A stretch of 64,000 nt of DNA from Deltaproteobacteria bacterium (GTDB lineage Bacteria > Myxococcota_A > UBA9160 > UBA4427), in assembly GCA_016713665.1 (NCBI GenBank), contig JADJOR010000001.1:186001-250000 (forward strand). Direction: 5' to 3'. Every line of letters begins with the position of its first letter. The stretch's first letter is position 1. Shown one piece after another: positions 20,455 through 29,648 of this stretch. A model generated the notes under the pieces. The model saw only the letters and a list, made by a program, of their open reading frames with translations, was not told the DNA's origin and did not search any database. The translations under genes were made by a program, and so were the position numbers.

Positions 20455-21036
20455 TCAGGCGCCGTCCCGCGCGCGGCCCTTCTTGCGGCCGAGGTCCGGC
20501 GGCAGGTTCAGGATCTCGGCCGGGAACGACTCGACCAGGAACTCGACGACGTCGCGGACCGCGAGGACCGCCGTCGGCCAGCCATTCGCGTCGACGACCG
20601 GGACGTGGCGATAACCGCCGATCGCCATCCGGTTGAGGACCCAGGCGAGCTGCGCGTCGAAGGGCAGGGACTCGGGATCGGGGGTCATGACCTCCCAGAG
20701 CTGCACGTCGGCCGGATTGCGTCCGCTGTCGATCACGCGCAGCAGGATGTCGCGTTCGGTGAAGATGCCGGTGAGCGGCGAGCGCAGCGTCCCGTCCTGG
20801 GTGACCAGGATGCAGCCGCGATGGCGTTGCTGCATGGCCTGCATCGAGGTCTTGACGCTCGCGTCCGCGCGGAAGACGAGGGGCGGGCGGGTCGGAACGA
20901 CGGTGAGCGGCTCCTTCAGGAGATTCGCGTCGAAGGAGAAGCGCGGCCGATCGATCGCGTCGAAGTAGGAGTCGTCCTGCGGGAGATCGTCGCCGGGATC
21001 GAGGTCGAAATTCGTCTGCGGGGTCGTCGGTGCCAT
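20455..21036 (-). CDS. CBS-domain-pair protein
   Basis: 193 residues with two CBS motifs: VFRADASVKTSMQAMQQRHRGCILV...TGIFTERDILLRVI and MTPDPESLPFDAQLAWVLNRMAIGGYRHVPVVD...GWPTAVLAVRDVVEFL. CBS pairs bind adenine nucleotides and act as sensors. No catalytic domain is attached, so this is a stand-alone regulatory module. An acidic N-terminus precedes it. The start has a perfect GAGGAGG site. Its stop is 13 bases from that of the LLM gene, with which it converges. Confidence 0.88.
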   Translation of the reverse strand: MAPTTPQTNFDLDPGDDLPQDDSYFDAIDRPRFSFDANLLKEPLTVVPTRPPLVFRADASVKTSMQAMQQRHRGCILVTQDGTLRSPLTGIFTERDILLRVIDSGRNPADVQLWEVMTPDPESLPFDAQLAWVLNRMAIGGYRHVPVVDANGWPTAVLAVRDVVEFLVESFPAEILNLPPDLGRKKGRARDGA

Positions 21037-21301
21037 GATCGCCTCCTCTCGCCGGATGGATGGCGGGTTCCTGTCTCCCCATCTTGTTCCGAAGGCATTC
21101 TGAATACAAGGCCAATCCATCACACGAACGGGTGTCGAGACGCAGGATGAGCTCGATTTTCGGGGGGGCAAGCCCTCTTGGCGGCCGACACCGCGCGCTC
21201 GATGCTTCTCATCCGGCATGGAGCATCCGTCCGCTGCGACGGCGTGGGCGATCGTCGCGCCGGGGTGCCATTCCGATCGCGAACGAAGGCGGGGGGTGAT
21301 C

Positions 21302-22365
21302 ATGCGTCGGTCCGTTCTGGGGATGCTGGTTGGATTGAGCGCCCTGGCTTCCTTCGCGATGCCGCTCTCGGCCGCGCAATTCCAATTGATTCCCGTCGAC
21401 GTTCCGCACGGCGCGATTCTTCCCCGCTCGATCTCGGCCGACGGCTCGACGATCGTCGGTGAGGTCTTCATCGACTTCATCCGGCACCCGTTTCGCTGGC
21501 GTGCGGATGCGGGCTTCGAGCTTCTCGACGGAGCTCCGGGTTCCGGAGCGGGCGGCGAGGCCTTTGCGTTCGGCGTGTCCGGGGACGGGTCGGTCGTCGT
21601 GGGCGGGAGCGGCGGGCCGAACCCGCGCGCCTATCGTTGGACGGCGGAGCAGGGCTTCCTCGACCTGGGCGCCCTCGATGGACAGGGCGCGTGGGCGCGC
21701 GGTGTGACGACCGACGGTCGAACGATCGTCGGGACGAGCGGGGGCTACGCATTCACGTGGACGGCGGAGCAGGGCATGGAGCGGCTGTTCTGGGGCGAGG
21801 CCATCGCGGTCTCGGGCGACGGATCGGTCGTCGTGGGACAAGCGAACGAGACCCAGCGGGCCATTCGCTGGGAGGCCACGACCGGGGAGACGAGCTTCTT
21901 TTCGTGGGATCCCGTCCATGTGCAGGACGTCTCCGAGGACGGAACGACCATGGTCGGGAGTCTCGCCGTCCCGGGTGGATCGCGCGGATTCCGATGGGTC
22001 GGCGACATCGTCGGCCTCCTGACGATCCCGGAGACGGATCGACCGCTCGCGACGGTGTCGGGTGTCAACGGAGACGGGACGCTTCTGGTTGCGACGGGCG
22101 GGCTCTGGGCGCCCCATCCTCTTTTCACGAGCTCACGACGCTGCTGCGGGTGGGCGGTGCGAGCGAGGCCCTCCTGTCGGTGTTCCAGGATGGATTCGGT
22201 CGCGCCGCCGATGTTTCGTCGGATGGCCGGATCCTGATGGGCTCGGTCTATGATCCCGAGACGCGCAGCGAGGCGCTCTGGTTGCTCGCCATCCCGGAGC
22301 CCGCCACGGCGACGCTGCTCGGCATCGGGTTGGGCCTCGCATCGTGCTTGCGATTTCGAGGCTGA
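21302..22365 (+). CDS. HAF-repeat PEP-CTERM protein, frameshifted here
   Basis: The signal peptide MRRSVLGMLVGLSALASFA...SAA is followed by repeated units of about 40 residues built on A.GVS.DGS.VVG and W....G...LG, the HAF/autotransporter-like beta-propeller repeat often found in PEP-CTERM proteins. At the TTTT run 22122-22125 one base is missing. The frame then continues HELTTLLRVGG to the sorting tail IPEPATATLLGIGLGLASCLRFRG. Corrected length is about 354 residues. It is the second exosortase-type substrate in the window; no exosortase gene is present here. Confidence 0.8.
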
Positions 22366-22388
22366 CGAGAGCCGGGAGAGAAGACATC

Positions 22389-23363
22389 ATGTCGGTCGAT
22401 CGCGGAACGTCTTCGCTCGAAAGCCGGCCGCCCGAAGGATTCGCCCGCGGCTGGTACCTGGCTCTCTACGCCGACGAGCTTCCGCCGGGCTCGGTTCGAT
22501 CCCTCGAATACCTGGGGCGCAAGCTCGTCGCCTTCCGGGACGTCGCGGGCCGTCCCGCGATCCTCGACGCCCACTGCCCGCATCTCGGCGCCCATCTCGG
22601 GGTCGGAGGCCGCGTCGAGGGCGGGCAGTTGCGCTGCCCCTTTCATGGCTGGGCGTTCTCCGCCGACGGGACGTGTCGCGACATTCCCTACGCGAAGCGG
22701 ATTCCTGCGGGCGCCAGGGTTCGTTCGTATCCCGTCGTCGAGCGCAACGGGGCGCTGTTCTTCTGGTTCGATTCCGCCGAGGACGCACCGACCTTCGACG
22801 TACCGACCCTGTCCGAGTGGGGCAACCCGGATTGGGAAGCCGACTGGCACCACGTCGTCTGGACCGTGCGCACGAATCCCCTCGACATCCTCGAAAACGG
22901 CATCGATTTCCCCCATTCGATGCCCGTCCATGGCTTCGATGCGCCCCGCGGCGTCTTCGAGTTCGACGGCCCGCTCTACCGCTGGGGCGCCGATACCGGC
23001 AAGACGATCGAGCTCCTCGACGATCGCCGTGAGCGTTTCTCATTTCGGGTCGAGACCTGGGGGCTCGGCGTCTCCCACGTCCATTACGACGGCCTCTTTT
23101 CCGTCGTCTTCCAGATCGGCCAGACGCCGATCGACGCGGCGTCGACGCGCATCGCCTTCTCGATCCTGACCCGGGCGAGCGATCGGCGCGATCCCGAGAT
23201 CGGCCCGGCCCTCGAGCGCTACGTCGCCGACAACGTGCGGACCTTCGAGCAGGACTTCCCGATCTGGGAGAACAAGGTCTACCGAGAGCGTCCGCTGCTC
23301 TGCGACGGGGATGGGCCGATCCAGGCCTTCCGGCGCTGGGCGGCCCAGTTCTACCCGGCCTGA
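22389..23363 (+). CDS. Rieske 2Fe-2S non-haem iron oxygenase, KshA-like
   Basis: A hydroxylase or demethylase of the ring-hydroxylating oxygenase family. The Rieske cluster ligands are C63-x-H65 and C83-x2-H86 (AHCPHLGAHLG, LRCPFHGW). The mononuclear iron site is D173, H176 and H181 in ENGIDFPHSMPVHGF, the layout of 3-ketosteroid 9-alpha-hydroxylase-type oxygenases. The length of 324 residues is on the short side of that group. The start at 22389 follows GGGAGAAGACATC. A reductase partner is not adjacent. It lies 23 bases after the HAF-repeat gene and 102 before an amidohydrolase. Confidence 0.88.
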   Translation: MSVDRGTSSLESRPPEGFARGWYLALYADELPPGSVRSLEYLGRKLVAFRDVAGRPAILDAHCPHLGAHLGVGGRVEGGQLRCPFHGWAFSADGTCRDIPYAKRIPAGARVRSYPVVERNGALFFWFDSAEDAPTFDVPTLSEWGNPDWEADWHHVVWTVRTNPLDILENGIDFPHSMPVHGFDAPRGVFEFDGPLYRWGADTGKTIELLDDRRERFSFRVETWGLGVSHVHYDGLFSVVFQIGQTPIDAASTRIAFSILTRASDRRDPEIGPALERYVADNVRTFEQDFPIWENKVYRERPLLCDGDGPIQAFRRWAAQFYPA

Positions 23364-23465
23364 TCCGCCGCGCGCCGTCGGGCGCGCCGCCTCGGCCGCT
23401 TCCTCCTCCGCGAGGCTGCGTCGCGTGGTGCGGGCGAGGTAGTGTCTCGCCGGGGAGGGGTCGCG

Positions 23466-24908
23466 ATGAAGGCTCACGAGATCCGCGCGAGGCTCGACCA
23501 TCCGGTCGTCGACGCGGATGGTCACGTGCTCGAGTACATGCCGGCGGTCGAGCCGTTCCTGCGCGAGGCGCTCGGGCCGCGGCTCTTCCAGCGCTGGCAA
23601 TCGAGCCGCTCGCCCCTCGCGCGGATCATGGAGGCCGATCCGAAGCGCAGGCTCGCGACCCGCGCGCCGCAGAGCGCCTGGTGGGGCACCCCGGCGCGCA
23701 ACACGCGGGACCTCGCGACCGCCGTCGCCCCGGCGCTGCTCCACGAGCGCCTCCCCGAGCTCGGCATCGACTACGCGATCCTCTATCCGACGAAGGGCTT
23801 CGGCATCGCGGGCATCGACGACGACGAAATGCGCCAGGGCATCTGCCGGGGCTTCAACGAGTTCTATGCCGCGACATATGGACGTTATGCCGATCGCCTG
23901 ACGACCGCCGGCGTGATCCCGATGCATACCCCCGCCGAGGCCCTCGACGCTCTCGACCACTGCGCCTCCCTCGGCCTCAAGGTCGTCGCCTTTCCGGAGG
24001 GCGTGATGCGCCCGATCCCGGAGCCCGAGGAGGGCGTCAGCCCCTTTCTCATGCCGGGTCAACGGACCTGGTTCGACAGCTTCGGCCTCGACAGCCTGCA
24101 CGACTACGACCCGGTCTGGCGCCGGGCCCATGCGCTCGGCTTCGCGATCACCTTCCACGCGGGGCTCGGCCACGTCCCGCTCTCCTTCACGTCGATCTCG
24201 AACTACTCGTTCAACCACGTCGGCGCCTTCGCGCAGCGCATGCACGTGCTGGTCAAATCGCTCTATCTGGGCGGCGCGACGCGGCGGCTGCCCGACGTCG
24301 ACTTCGCCGTGCTCGAATGCGGCGTCGGCTGGGCGGCGATCCTGCTCCACGATCTCGTCGAGCACTGGGAGAAGCGCAACCTGCGCGCCCTCGACGCCCT
24401 CGATCCCGGCAAGATCGATTGGGCGGAGCTCGAAGCGCTGATCCGTCGCCACGGTCCGGACCTGCTCGCCCGCGCGGGCGGCGGCGATCTGCGGGCCGGA
24501 CTCGCGTCGATCCCGGCGGTCGGAGAGCCGCCGGCGAATCGCGACGACTGGCGTCATCTGGAGGCGCGGAACGAAGAGGATCTGGTCTCGCTCTTCGCCC
24601 CGCGCTTCTACTTCGGCTGCGAGGCCGACGACAAGACGCTCGCCTTCGCCTTCTCGCCGGCGAACCCCGCCGGCGCGAGGCTGCGCCCGATGCTTTCCTC
24701 CGATCTCGGCCACTGGGACGCAGGCGAGCTCGACGGCATCCTGCCCGCCGCCTTCGAGCTCGTCGAGGGGCGTCTGCTCGACGAGGCCCAGTTTTCCGAG
24801 CTCGTCTGGCGCAACCCGGCGAGCCTCTTCCTGCGCGCGAATCCTGCCTTCTTCGAGGGCACGGCCCTCGCCGGCATCGCGCTGCCGCCGGACGAGGCGA
24901 CCGCCTAG
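23466..24908 (+). CDS. TIM-barrel metal-dependent amidohydrolase (amidohydrolase-2 family)
   Basis: The start VVDADGHVLEYMPA gives the D-x-H metal motif of the family. The 480-residue protein is longer than the roughly 380 usual here. Conserved core blocks include GVIPMHTPAEALDALDHCASLGLKVVAFPEG, AITFHAGLGHVP and VLECGVGWAAILLHD. The C-terminal catalytic Asp region appears as SSDLGHWDAGEL instead of the common GSDxPHxEG. The family includes hydrolases and decarboxylases. The TAG is one base before the TTG of the next gene. Confidence 0.82.
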   Translation: MKAHEIRARLDHPVVDADGHVLEYMPAVEPFLREALGPRLFQRWQSSRSPLARIMEADPKRRLATRAPQSAWWGTPARNTRDLATAVAPALLHERLPELGIDYAILYPTKGFGIAGIDDDEMRQGICRGFNEFYAATYGRYADRLTTAGVIPMHTPAEALDALDHCASLGLKVVAFPEGVMRPIPEPEEGVSPFLMPGQRTWFDSFGLDSLHDYDPVWRRAHALGFAITFHAGLGHVPLSFTSISNYSFNHVGAFAQRMHVLVKSLYLGGATRRLPDVDFAVLECGVGWAAILLHDLVEHWEKRNLRALDALDPGKIDWAELEALIRRHGPDLLARAGGGDLRAGLASIPAVGEPPANRDDWRHLEARNEEDLVSLFAPRFYFGCEADDKTLAFAFSPANPAGARLRPMLSSDLGHWDAGELDGILPAAFELVEGRLLDEAQFSELVWRNPASLFLRANPAFFEGTALAGIALPPDEATA

Positions 24909-24909
24909 C

Positions 24910-25746
24910 TTGAGTACGACCGTCTTCTTCGCGATGCTGCTGGCGGCGCTGCTCCACGCCACCTGGAATGCCTGGGTCAAGTCGCGCCCCGATCCCTACG
25001 GCGGGATGGTCGCCCTCGGCATCGGAGCCGGCTGGCCGTGCGTGTTCCTGCTCGCCTGGAGCGGCATGCCCGAGACGGTGCCCTGGGGCTGGATCGCGCT
25101 CACGATCGGCCTCAGCATCCCGGCTCAGGCGCTGCTCGGCTCCGCCTATCGCGAGGGCGACTTCGTCGTCGCCTATCCGATCGTCCGCGGCCTGCTTCCG
25201 GTCGTGATCGCCCTCGGCTCGATCTTCCTGTTCGACGAGGGACTCTCGGCCTGGGGCGCGCTCGGCGTATTGTTCGTCTCGTCGGGCATCGCCGTGCTCG
25301 GCCTGATCGCGACCCGGCGCGGCGGATCGATCAGCCTGCGCGGGCTCTGGCTCGCGGGCCTCTCGGCCCTGGTCACGGCCCTGGCCGTCCTCGCCGATTC
25401 CTCCGGTGCCCGCGCCGCGAACGCGCCCGTCGCCTATGCCTCGCTCGTCACGATCGGCAATTCGATCGCGATGGCGACCTATCAGATGCGCCGCGTCGAC
25501 CTGCCGCGGGTCCTCGTCGACAACTGGCCCGTGATGGTCGCCGCGCCCCTGCTCTCGACCGCATCCTACCTGATCACCATCTGGTCCCTCGGCCAGGCCC
25601 GCGTCGCCCTCGTGATCTCCGTCCGCGAGACCAACATCCTCTTTGCGCTGGCCATCGGCGCGCTCTTCCTGCGCGAACGCGTCGACCGCTGGCACGGCCT
25701 CGCCGTCGCCCTCGTCTTCGCCGGCCTGCTCCTGATCCGCGGCTGA
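24910..25746 (+). CDS. DMT-superfamily (EamA-type) transporter
   Basis: 278 residues forming about ten hydrophobic helices in two EamA repeats (residues about 5-130 and 145-278). LLHATWNAWVKS at the N-terminus and AYREGDFVVAYPIVRGLLPVV are typical of this small-metabolite export group. The start is TTG 24910, one base after the amidohydrolase stop, implying coupling. The transported substrate may be the amidohydrolase substrate or product, but this is inference. Confidence 0.87.
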   Translation: MSTTVFFAMLLAALLHATWNAWVKSRPDPYGGMVALGIGAGWPCVFLLAWSGMPETVPWGWIALTIGLSIPAQALLGSAYREGDFVVAYPIVRGLLPVVIALGSIFLFDEGLSAWGALGVLFVSSGIAVLGLIATRRGGSISLRGLWLAGLSALVTALAVLADSSGARAANAPVAYASLVTIGNSIAMATYQMRRVDLPRVLVDNWPVMVAAPLLSTASYLITIWSLGQARVALVISVRETNILFALAIGALFLRERVDRWHGLAVALVFAGLLLIRG

Positions 25747-25852
25747 CGCGTCCGCCCGGCGCATCGCTCCGATTTCCGTTCGTCGTCCGTCGATCGACCG
25801 GGGGCGGTCCGGCTCGAGCGGCCGCGAAGGGGTCTCGAGGCGGGCTCGCGCC

Positions 25853-26296
25853 TCAACGCGTCCGCGTGATGAACACCGGCTCCGGGGCGTAGGGCCCGTC
25901 CGGCTTGATCAGATCCGTATTGCAGAACGCCGACAGCTTGTTGCCCGCCGAATCCCGCAGATATCAGATGTAGTACCCCGGCTGATAGCGCGTCCGCCGT
26001 CCGGGGCTCCCCTCGTTGGCCCCGCCATGAGCGAGCCCGACGGCATGGAAGCGATCCACCTCCGCCGGCGACTTCGCATGCAGCCCGACCATCGACCCGT
26101 TCCCGACCGTCGCCGGATTTCCATCGATCGGATTGCAGACCCAGATGCGCGGCATGTAGTTGCCGAGCGCATCCGTATATCCGAGCCAGGTCTCCGTCTC
26201 GTACACCCGTCGATGCCCGAGCGCCCCGAGCACCGCGTCGTAGAAGACCTTCGCCTTCGCCACGTCGTTCACCCCGATCGTCACATAGCTGATCAT
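25853..26296 (-). CDS. VOC-superfamily protein with an in-frame TGA codon
   Basis: The start at 26296 gives MISYVTIGVNDVAKAKVFYDAVLGALG, a clear VOC N-terminus with a GGAGGGG site. The frame meets TGA at 25964-25966, after GYYI. The same frame then continues YLRDSAGNKLSAFCNTD and ends at 25853, which is the usual C-terminal VOC strand (YxRDPDGNKL). Without readthrough the protein would lose its last strand and a metal ligand. A substitution or assembly error is the simplest cause. Selenocysteine recoding was considered, but no convincing SECIS hairpin follows. Corrected length is about 147 residues. Confidence 0.75.
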
Positions 26297-26516
26297 CGCC
26301 CCTCCGATCTCCCTACCGCTCAGCCCCGCCCCAGTCTCCCCCGCGATCCGCCCCATCCCCGCCGCAAGCCCCCTCATTCCACCCCGCACACCCCCCGCGA
26401 CGCCATCCCCGCCCGCCGATGTGTCCCGGCCGCCGCTCAGCGGCGAATCCGCTCTCCCGGCGGATTCGTCCGCTGCAGCGCCGGCCCTGCCCCGACGCTG
26501 CCTCGCGGCACATCGC
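26297..26516. other. C-rich gap with a perfect hairpin
   Basis: A 220-base spacer between two minus-strand genes. It contains CGAATCCGC (26444-26452) and its exact complement GCGGATTCG (26460-26468) around a 7-base loop. No T-tract follows on either strand, so terminator function is doubtful. No coding potential was recognised. Confidence 0.5.
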
Positions 26517-27011
26517 CTAGTTGTAGGGTTGGGAGCCGGGGGTCATGTGGCGGTCGAGGTCGTTCTTGAACTGGACCACGATGTAGCGATCCGTCCAGTG
26601 CCACTCGCCGTCGATCCGCTTCCACTCGTCCTCGTACCGCCCCGCGACGAGCAGCTCGAAGCGGCTCCGCCCGTCGGGCGTCTGCTGCGCGACCGTATAG
26701 GCCGTCGTCGACTTCGCCGTGCCGGCGTCGAGGTCGATCTCGATCAGCACGTTCGTGTACATCTCGCGGGTCGCGCGGCCGTGGCCGGGGTAGGTGATGT
26801 TGGTGCTTCGGTACTGCTCGCGGATCGCGTCGCGGCCCTGCATGATCCGGCGGCCGATGCGATCGGCGCCGAAGGTCGCATGGCGCAGAAGCTCGCCGAC
26901 CTGATCGAAATCACCGTTCTCGAGCGCGTAGCCCATGCGGTAGATCTTCTGCTCGATCTCACGGTGGGCGGTGAGGAGGGCGAGCGAGCGGGTGAGGTCG
27001 TCGGTGGGCAT
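26517..27011 (-). CDS. SnoaL-like (NTF2-fold) protein
   Basis: 164 residues with the NTF2/SnoaL pattern: REIEQKIYRMGYALENGDFDQVGELL, then GRDAIREQYRSTNITYPGHGRATREMYTNVLIEIDLDAGTAKSTTAYTV and a final ELLVAGRYEDEWKRIDGEWHWTDRYIV strand pair. Members act as small polyketide cyclases, dehydratases or steroid isomerases, or are the beta subunits of ring dioxygenases. The catalytic residues here do not single out one. It lies 86 bases downstream of the CoA-transferase on the same strand. Confidence 0.85.
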   Translation of the reverse strand: MPTDDLTRSLALLTAHREIEQKIYRMGYALENGDFDQVGELLRHATFGADRIGRRIMQGRDAIREQYRSTNITYPGHGRATREMYTNVLIEIDLDAGTAKSTTAYTVAQQTPDGRSRFELLVAGRYEDEWKRIDGEWHWTDRYIVVQFKNDLDRHMTPGSQPYN

Positions 27012-27097
27012 GGAGCGAGGGTGGCAGATCCATGCGCCCGTCGAAAGCGCTTTGGCCGGGTGCGTCCGGTCGCCGCCAGTCCGTCGTCCGTCCAGCT

Positions 27098-28321
27098 TCA
27101 GGTCGCATCAGCGATCGCGCCGGCTGCGATCAGCGCGTCGATCTTCGCGTCGGAGAGGCCGTGCTCGCGCAGGACCTCCCGGGTGTGCTGGCCGGTGTGG
27201 CCCATCGACGTCGTGACGACGGCGGGCGTCTCGCTGAACTGCCACATCGGTCGCGGCTGGCGGACGCGGCCGAAGTGGCCGGAGTCGCGCTCGACGAGGA
27301 GGTCGAGGTGGACGACCTGGGGGTCGCGGTGGACGTCGAGTCGGCGTTGGACGCGGCCGGCCGGGACGCCGTTTTCGTGGAGGCGGGCGAGCAGGGCGTC
27401 GCCGTCGAAGCGGGCGGCGGACTCGACGAGCTCGGCATGGAACGCGGGGAAGTGGACGATGCGCGTCTCGGTCTCGGCGAAGCGCGGATCGACCAGCCAG
27501 TCGGGGCGATCGAGGGCGATCGCGAAGCCGTCGAAGGGCGGCAGCGAGGGGCTGCAGGCGATCTCGCCCCCGTCCCGTCCACGCAGGACGAGGATGCCCG
27601 CGGCGGGCATCTGGAGCATGTGGGGCGGAAGGCGATCGGGCGCGACCGGCGGCTCGAGCTGGGTCATGGTGGGGCCCATGGCGTCGGGCCATTCGAAGTG
27701 GAGCCCGACGCCCAGCATCGGGACGTCGATGCGCTGGCCGCGCCCGGTCCGCTCGCGGGCGTAGAGCGCCGCCAGGATCGCCTGGACGATCGCCATGCCC
27801 GAGGACTTGTCGACGACGACCTGCGAGATCAGGGAGGCGCGGCCGGTTCCCGCGTCGCGTTGATAGTCGACCATGCCGACGCGGGCCTGGACCACGAAGT
27901 CGTAGACGCGCTGGTCGACGTCGGGGCCGTCGCGCCCGAGGCCGGAGATCGCGGCGTAGACGAGCCGCGGGTTGCGGGCCGCGAGCACCTCGTAGCCGAG
28001 CCCGAGGGCCTCGGGCTTTCCGGGCCGGATGTTGTGGAGGAAGACGTCCGCGGAATCGATCAGCTCGAGCAGGACCGCTCGCCCGGCCTCGTTCGTCGCG
28101 TCGATCGAGACGAAGCGCTTGCCGCGATTGAGCGCGTAGAAGACGGGCGTCACACCGTAGGGCCTGCCGCCGGTATGTCGGATCAGGTCGGGCTTCGACT
28201 GGCTCTCGACCTTGACGACGTCGGCCCCGAGCTCCGCCAGCAGCAGCCCCGCCAGCGGCCCCGAGTAGATGCTCGTCGATTCGATCACGCGAACGCCCGC
28301 CAGCGGCGAGTTCGATTCCAT
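27098..28321 (-). CDS. Family III CoA-transferase (CaiB/BaiF type)
   Basis: Moves CoA between carboxylic acids without a covalent enzyme-CoA thioester pool. GVRVIESTSIYSGPLAGLLLAELGADVVKVES is the N-terminal CoA-binding block. VVVDKSSGMAIVQAILAALYARERTGRGQRIDV contains the catalytic Asp region. The product is 407 residues from ATG 28321. Steroid and fatty-acid catabolic clusters often hold such genes, which fits the nearby Rieske, SnoaL-like and amidohydrolase genes. The substrate is not predictable. Confidence 0.92.
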   Translation of the reverse strand: MESNSPLAGVRVIESTSIYSGPLAGLLLAELGADVVKVESQSKPDLIRHTGGRPYGVTPVFYALNRGKRFVSIDATNEAGRAVLLELIDSADVFLHNIRPGKPEALGLGYEVLAARNPRLVYAAISGLGRDGPDVDQRVYDFVVQARVGMVDYQRDAGTGRASLISQVVVDKSSGMAIVQAILAALYARERTGRGQRIDVPMLGVGLHFEWPDAMGPTMTQLEPPVAPDRLPPHMLQMPAAGILVLRGRDGGEIACSPSLPPFDGFAIALDRPDWLVDPRFAETETRIVHFPAFHAELVESAARFDGDALLARLHENGVPAGRVQRRLDVHRDPQVVHLDLLVERDSGHFGRVRQPRPMWQFSETPAVVTTSMGHTGQHTREVLREHGLSDAKIDALIAAGAIADAT

Positions 28322-28496
28322 CGCCGCACTATACGAGGCGGACCTCCGATTCGCTCCCCCCGTCGGGTGCGAGCTGGCCGAGGGGGCCGCGAGCTGCGAG
28401 ACTCGGATCGACCGCGGGCACCGGATCAGCGTCCTCCTCGAATAACAGGCGCCGCTCGAGCCCGATGGGTCTTCGTGGACCGTGTCGAGGATCTTC

Positions 28497-29597
28497 ATGC
28501 GTGCACTCGTCGTCGGCGGGACCGGTCCGACCGGGCCCTTCATCGTGAACGGCCTGCGTGCGCGGGGCTACGCCGTCTCGATCTTCCACCGCGGGACCCA
28601 CGAGATCGACGAGATCCCGGGCGACGTCGAGCACATCCACAGCGATCCGCATTTCCGCGAGACGATCGACGCAGCCCTCGCCGGGCGGGACTTCGAGCTC
28701 GTCGTCGCGTCGTACGGTCGGCTGCGCCATCTGGCCGATGCGCTCGTCGGGCGGACGGATCGCTTCGTCGCGGTGGGCGGCTTCTCGGTCTACCGCGGCT
28801 TCTTCGAGCCGGGGGCGCTCGTGCCCGGCGGGCTTCCGGTGCCCGTCGCGGAGGATGCGCCCCTCGTCGAGAGCGAGACCGAGCATCGCTTCGCCTGGCT
28901 GATGGTCCGCACGGAGCAGGCGGTGATGTCGGCCCATCCGCGGGCCACGCTCTTCCGCTACCCCTACGTCTATGGGCCGCATCAGGTCGTGCCGCGGGAG
29001 TGGTGCGTGGTCCGGCGGCTGCTCGATGGCCGAAGGCGGATCGCCGTGCCCGATGGCGGCCTCGCGCTCACGACCCATGGCTATGCGGAGAACGTGGCGC
29101 AGGCCATCCTGCTGGCCGTCGACCAGCCGGACGCCGCGGCGGGCCAGATCTTCAACTGCGGGGACGAGCGCCAGCTCTCGATCGCACAGCTCGTCGAGAC
29201 GATCGCTCGGGCCCTCGGACGGGAGGTCGAGCTCGTGAGCCTGCCCCACGCCCTCGCCGAGTCGACACGGGCGCTCGCGATCGGCGGCTCCCACCACAAG
29301 CTGCTCGACCTCGACAAGCTCCGCCGCGGGCTCGGCTACCGCGACGTCGTGCCCGTCGAGGAGGCGCTCGCGCGGACCGCCCGATGGTATGTCGCGCATC
29401 CGCCGGCCCGGGGCGGCGAGACCGAGCAGAAGCTCGGTGATGCCTTCGACTACGCGGCGGAGGACGAGCTCATGGATCGCTATCTCGCGCGGGTCGAAGA
29501 GCTGCGGCCCCTGGCCGAGCGGAGCCGCCTCGCGACCCACCACCCCTACGCCCATCCGACCGAGGCCGGGCTGGTCCGCGACCACCGCAACCGCTGA
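28497..29597 (+). CDS. NAD-dependent epimerase/dehydratase-family protein
   Basis: MRALVVGGTGPTGPFIVNGLRARGYAVSIFHRG is an extended-SDR Rossmann start with GGTGPTG in place of GxxGxxG. FRYPYVYGPHQ corresponds to the substrate-binding RxxxVYGP block. The expected YxxxK catalytic pair is not obvious (the region reads AWLMVRTEQAVM), so it may be an atypical or non-catalytic SDR, as in isoflavone-reductase-like or CSP41-like proteins. The product is 366 residues. It is transcribed divergently from the CoA-transferase across a 175-base gap. Confidence 0.82.
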   Translation: MRALVVGGTGPTGPFIVNGLRARGYAVSIFHRGTHEIDEIPGDVEHIHSDPHFRETIDAALAGRDFELVVASYGRLRHLADALVGRTDRFVAVGGFSVYRGFFEPGALVPGGLPVPVAEDAPLVESETEHRFAWLMVRTEQAVMSAHPRATLFRYPYVYGPHQVVPREWCVVRRLLDGRRRIAVPDGGLALTTHGYAENVAQAILLAVDQPDAAAGQIFNCGDERQLSIAQLVETIARALGREVELVSLPHALAESTRALAIGGSHHKLLDLDKLRRGLGYRDVVPVEEALARTARWYVAHPPARGGETEQKLGDAFDYAAEDELMDRYLARVEELRPLAERSRLATHHPYAHPTEAGLVRDHRNR

Positions 29598-29648
29598 GCG
29601 GTGTCGCGGGCGAGCGCATCGCTCGGGCGAGGTCCTCGGTCCCGTTCT

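Noticed and set aside
21083..21110. Imperfect palindrome CTTGT...ACAAG as an operator between the CBS and PEP-CTERM genes
   Set aside because: Only five outer base pairs are exact, and nothing else supports a binding site.
25853..25966. Selenocysteine insertion at the VOC TGA
   Set aside because: No clear SECIS-type hairpin follows and no other selenoprotein signal was seen. A substitution or sequence error is simpler.
26444..26468. Hairpin as a terminator
   Set aside because: The stem is perfect, but there is no T-tract on either strand.
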